Source: Alphaproteobacteria bacterium (GTDB taxonomy: Bacteria > Pseudomonadota > Alphaproteobacteria > RUG11792). Taken from it: a DNA stretch of 8,352 bases. Of the stretch, positions 5,930-8,352 are shown piece after piece. The DNA lies in assembly GCA_025998575.1 (NCBI GenBank), contig BNWD01000031.1, positions 1-8,352 on the forward strand, in the 5' to 3' direction. Position numbers and translations under genes: made by a program. Below the pieces are notes generated by a model. The model did no database searches and was not told the origin of the DNA. It was given only the letters and a program-made list of their open reading frames with translations. Every line of letters starts with the position of its first letter. Positions within the stretch are counted from its first letter, which is position 1.

Positions 5930-6475
5930 ACGGTTTTGGCTAAAATTTATAAGAGTTAAGCGAAAAACACAGTTGCTTGCGGTTGTGAAGAGAATTATTA
6001 AAATATTCCAATATAAAAAAGTGTGGGCAAAGTCAATTACAAGAGATAAGTCTCTTTTTGATCTAAACCTCTATCTATTGCACATTGAGCTGGATATCAA
6101 AACAGTAGGCTGGTGTTAATCCTCTGGAACAGGTTCTGTTTTAGGGCGGTTGAGATATTTCATATGAATATAAAAACAGTGTGCAGCGATGCGAATTACT
6201 CGTACTGGGAAAATAAGTCCTATTTACTAGAGTCTTGCAGCACAATACCAAGGTATTATCTTAATCAAATTGAATGTTATAACCTTCCGTTAAGTTGCTT
6301 GTTGATAAACTTAACTGTTGCCGTAGATAGCTGTCAATTCCAAAAAATGGCTGCACAAATATAGAGGAAAATTATGTAGATTGCGGATGATTGGTTTATA
6401 TAATAATTCGAAAATATTATACAAAAAACTTGGATTTAAATTTTGCAGCAAAATAAGCAGAATAATACGTAAGCG
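5930..6475. other. Unassigned sequence between the ABC fragment and the intact ABC gene
   Basis: This 546-bp block separates the two repeats. Plus-strand frames stay open through most of it: the non-ABC part of a frame to 6119 (FWLKFIRVKRKTQLLAVVKR, later KKVWAKSITRDKSLF), then an overlapping frame at 6113-6364. Their translations look more protein-like than expected for chance, but no ribosome binding site or family is certain. A 13-base match (6130-6142, CAGGTTCTGTTTT) to the reverse complement of the ABC Walker B region (6754-6766) may be chance. The block may be a decayed insertion. Confidence 0.4.
6113..6364 (+). CDS. Small hypothetical protein or decayed transposase piece (83 codons)
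   Basis: The function is not recognised. The frame starts with GTG at 6113; a later ATG at 6164 would give MNIKTVCSDANYSYWENKSY and about 66 residues. No good ribosome binding site precedes either. The translation has five cysteines and mixed composition and ends at TAG (6362-6364). The phrase IKTVCSDANYSYW, preceded in the overlapping upstream frame by KKVWAKSITRD, recalls the KVW...TDxxxxY layout of IS1-type transposases. That likeness is weak and could be coincidence. It lies between the ABC fragment and the intact ABC gene, on the opposite strand. It could equally be non-coding. Confidence 0.2.
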   Translation: MLILWNRFCFRAVEIFHMNIKTVCSDANYSYWENKSYLLESCSTIPRYYLNQIECYNLPLSCLLINLTVAVDSCQFQKMAAQI

Positions 6476-8230
6476 TTATAAGTTCATCTCGTCGTCCGTT
6501 CGTTTCACGATGCTGATGAATGCCTGTTCTAGGGTTGGTTCTGCGTAGTTTGTGCAGAGTTTTTTGAGGTCGTCTGGCGTGCCAGTGGCGCGTACTTTGC
6601 CTTTATAGATCAGCGAAATTTCGTCGCAATTCTCAGCTTCGTCCATGAAGTGAGTCGTGACGACTATGCTGATTCCGTGCTGAACCATGGAGTTTATGTG
6701 CAGCCAAAATTCCTTCCTAGTGATCGGATCGACGCCAGATGTCGGTTCGTCCAAAAACAGAACCTGAGGCTTGTGCATGATCGAGCAGGCCAGTGCAAGC
6801 CGTTGCTTGAAGCCAAGAGAGAGGAGCGCAGTGTTGACGTTTTCAAGGTGTTTCAGGTGAAAAACGTCCAGCATATAGTTGACAGCGTCCTTCTTCTTTT
6901 GGCCAACAAGCCTGTATGCTCCGGAAAAAAACTCGAGATTTTGGCGAACAGACAAAACAGGATATAGAGAAAATTTTTGAGCCATATATCCGAGATTCAT
7001 TTTTGCATCGCTGCCCATCTCTGATATGTCTATGCCGGCTATTTTGGCGCTCCCAGAATCCTGACTCAAAAGCCCGCAAAGCATACGAAAAGTGGTCGAT
7101 TTGCCAGATCCGTTTGGTCCGAGTAAGCCCAATATCTTGCCTCGTTTGACGCTAAACGAAACATTGTCAACAGCAGTGAAACTTCCGAATCTTTTAGTTA
7201 GCGAAAAAGCCTCGACAACGTTCTCAGATCCGCCAAATTCCGTTCCATTGAAATATTCAGCGACTGGCGATTCCTTCTCTTTCAAGCCGCCCAAGATATC
7301 GATACAGGCATCCTCAAACGTCGGCTTTGTTTTGGCAGGAGCGTGCGAAACGCCAAACGAATTCGTCGCATAAGCAGTTATTTCGTCGATTTTTCCTTCG
7401 CCATTCACAATAAATCTGACGCTTTGGCCTTGAATGACGGAATCAATAATGCCGTTTTGTTTCAAAAGTTCGGCCGAAAAAAACCTTCTGTTTTCGGAAA
7501 TGTTTCGAAACGCGAACACTCTGCCATCGACCTCCTTCATAGCCTTTTTTGGACATCCTTCGAATATGACTTTGCCATCGTTTAGCAAAATGACATGGTC
7601 CAGAATCTCGGCCTCGTCCAAATACGCCGTGCTCCAAAGAACTGTAGTTTGGTCGTCAAGCATGGAATTAACCATAGCGATCAGGTCTTGCCGAGAAATC
7701 GGGTCGACTCCGACAGATGGCTCGTCCAAGATCAAAATTTTCGGTTTTTGCAACAAAGAGCAGGATAATCCAAGCTTCTGCTTCATTCCTCCGGATAGAT
7801 TGCCAGCCAGCCTGTTTTTAAATGGGCCAAGCTTAGTCATCTCCAAAACTCGCTCAAACGCCTCCGTTTTCTCTTGCTTCGAAAGTTGCCTTATTTTCGC
7901 GTAAAGTTCAAGGTTTTCGATAATGCTCAAATCCTCATAAAGCCCAAATTTCTGCGGCATATAAGAAGTCATTTTGTGTAGCTCGTCAAGAGATAATCCG
8001 GCAGAATTCCTGCTGTTTTCTCGAAACTCCAACGTTTTGCCATCAATAACGATATCGCCAGAGTCAGGCGTCATAATCCCAGCAACTATCCGAAGAAGCG
8101 TCGTTTTCCCGGCTCCATCAGGCCCAATAAACCCAACAATCTTGTTGCTCAATATACTGCAACTCACTCTGTCCAACGCAGTCAATTTGCCTCTGTTGAA
8201 TGTCTTCGTCAGGGATTTAATTTCGATCAT
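6476..8230 (-). CDS. Fused double ATP-binding protein of an ABC-2 type exporter (YbhF-like)
   Basis: The 584-residue protein carries two ABC ATPase domains in one chain, as in E. coli YbhF (similar length), the ATPase of an ABC-2 drug/efflux pump that works at the inner membrane with two permeases and a HlyD-type adaptor. Domain 1 has Walker A GPDGAGKTT (36-44), signature LSGGMKQK (145-152) and Walker B LILDEP (166-171); its H-loop His is replaced (WSTAYLDEAE, 199-208), as in YbhF domain 1. Domain 2 has Walker A GPNGSGKST (371-379), a variant signature LSLGFKQR (470-477), Walker B LFLDEP (491-496) and a normal H-loop TTHFMDEAE (525-533). The ATG at 8230 starts a clean MIEIKSLTKTF strand; its ribosome binding site is poor. 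No permease or adaptor gene follows; downstream lies a truncated copy of its own 3' end. The promoter lies in the inverted repeat at the window edge. Partners may lie outside the window. Confidence 0.93.
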   Translation of the reverse strand: MIEIKSLTKTFNRGKLTALDRVSCSILSNKIVGFIGPDGAGKTTLLRIVAGIMTPDSGDIVIDGKTLEFRENSRNSAGLSLDELHKMTSYMPQKFGLYEDLSIIENLELYAKIRQLSKQEKTEAFERVLEMTKLGPFKNRLAGNLSGGMKQKLGLSCSLLQKPKILILDEPSVGVDPISRQDLIAMVNSMLDDQTTVLWSTAYLDEAEILDHVILLNDGKVIFEGCPKKAMKEVDGRVFAFRNISENRRFFSAELLKQNGIIDSVIQGQSVRFIVNGEGKIDEITAYATNSFGVSHAPAKTKPTFEDACIDILGGLKEKESPVAEYFNGTEFGGSENVVEAFSLTKRFGSFTAVDNVSFSVKRGKILGLLGPNGSGKSTTFRMLCGLLSQDSGSAKIAGIDISEMGSDAKMNLGYMAQKFSLYPVLSVRQNLEFFSGAYRLVGQKKKDAVNYMLDVFHLKHLENVNTALLSLGFKQRLALACSIMHKPQVLFLDEPTSGVDPITRKEFWLHINSMVQHGISIVVTTHFMDEAENCDEISLIYKGKVRATGTPDDLKKLCTNYAEPTLEQAFISIVKRTDDEMNL

Positions 8231-8352
8231 GTGTTATTCATCGGTAGATTTCTATATGCTCTCTTCTTAATAAAGCCAACATAATAATTAATATTGCGAA
8301 ATTAATCTTGTCAATATTTGTCAGTAAGGATGCGCAAAAATATTACGCAGTA
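8226..8352 (-). repeat. 127-bp perfect inverted repeat, right arm (at the window edge)
   Basis: This arm is the exact reverse complement of 5313-5439. It contains the whole visible upstream region of the ABC gene and its first five bases (ATGAT). It reaches the final base, so its outer boundary is not defined by a mismatch. The inner boundary is sharp: the next base differs (C here, A at 5440). Confidence 0.9.
8285..8314 (-). promoter_or_regulatory. Promoter of the double ABC-ATPase gene
   Basis: On the minus strand a perfect -35 box TTGACA (8314-8309) is followed at 17-18 nt by AT-rich -10 candidates, TTAATT (8291-8286) or TAATTA (8290-8285). This leaves a leader of roughly 50 bases to the ATG at 8230. 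AGAAGAGAG in the leader is too far from the ATG to act as a ribosome binding site. Confidence 0.5.

Noticed and set aside
6130..6142. 13-base match to the reverse complement of the ABC Walker B region at 6754-6766
   Set aside because: A match of this length is expected about by chance in an 8-kb self-comparison and the similarity fades on both sides.
1..8352. tRNA genes or CRISPR arrays
   Set aside because: No T-arm GTTCRANNC with a matching acceptor stem was found outside coding sequence, and no short regularly spaced direct repeats occur.

Overview
This AT-rich window looks like a piece of a reduced or decaying bacterial genome, most likely an intracellular alphaproteobacterium (Rickettsiales/Holosporales-like). 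That placement is an inference from low coding density, eroded genes, long AT-rich spacers and the gene types; no marker here fixes the taxon. Only four intact, confident genes are visible, covering a little under half of the window. All four end in TAA, and TGG encodes Trp, so the standard bacterial code fits.

Left part (1-1354): a gene graveyard. Broken coding remnants lie on the minus strand (93-269 and 427-672), with a hairpin terminator at 76-103 and a GC-rich, multi-hairpin palindromic element at 649-738. A degraded IS200/IS605-type TnpA transposase with a companion hairpin occupies 1044-1321.

Centre (1355-4087): a minus-strand gene for a cysteine-rich exported protein of unknown function (1355-2368) has its own promoter. 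A divergent plus-strand pair follows: rpsT (ribosomal protein S20) and a type-2 ferredoxin/flavodoxin-NADP reductase. The two overlap by 14 bases and look co-transcribed and translationally coupled.

Right part (4088-8352): about 1.2 kb of AT-rich sequence with palindromes but no credible gene. Then comes a 127-bp segment (promoter plus ATGAT), a truncated 3' copy of an ABC ATPase gene (5669-5929), 0.55 kb of unassigned sequence, and a full-length fused double-ATPase ABC protein of the YbhF type (6476-8230, minus). The 127-bp segment is repeated perfectly, inverted, at the right edge of the window, where it forms the promoter and start of the ABC gene. A length of exactly 127 that ends flush with the last base is what an assembly-graph overlap at k=127 would leave. 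The window may therefore be a whole contig that stops at a longer repeat, or that carries an amplification chimera. If the repeat is real, inverting the segment between the arms would rebuild the ABC gene intact in the opposite orientation.

I found no tRNA, rRNA, CRISPR array or convincing new multi-gene system. The most informative signals are the ABC-gene rearrangement with its 127-bp repeat, the palindromic element crossed by an open frame, the TnpA fossil and the orphan cysteine-rich exported protein.
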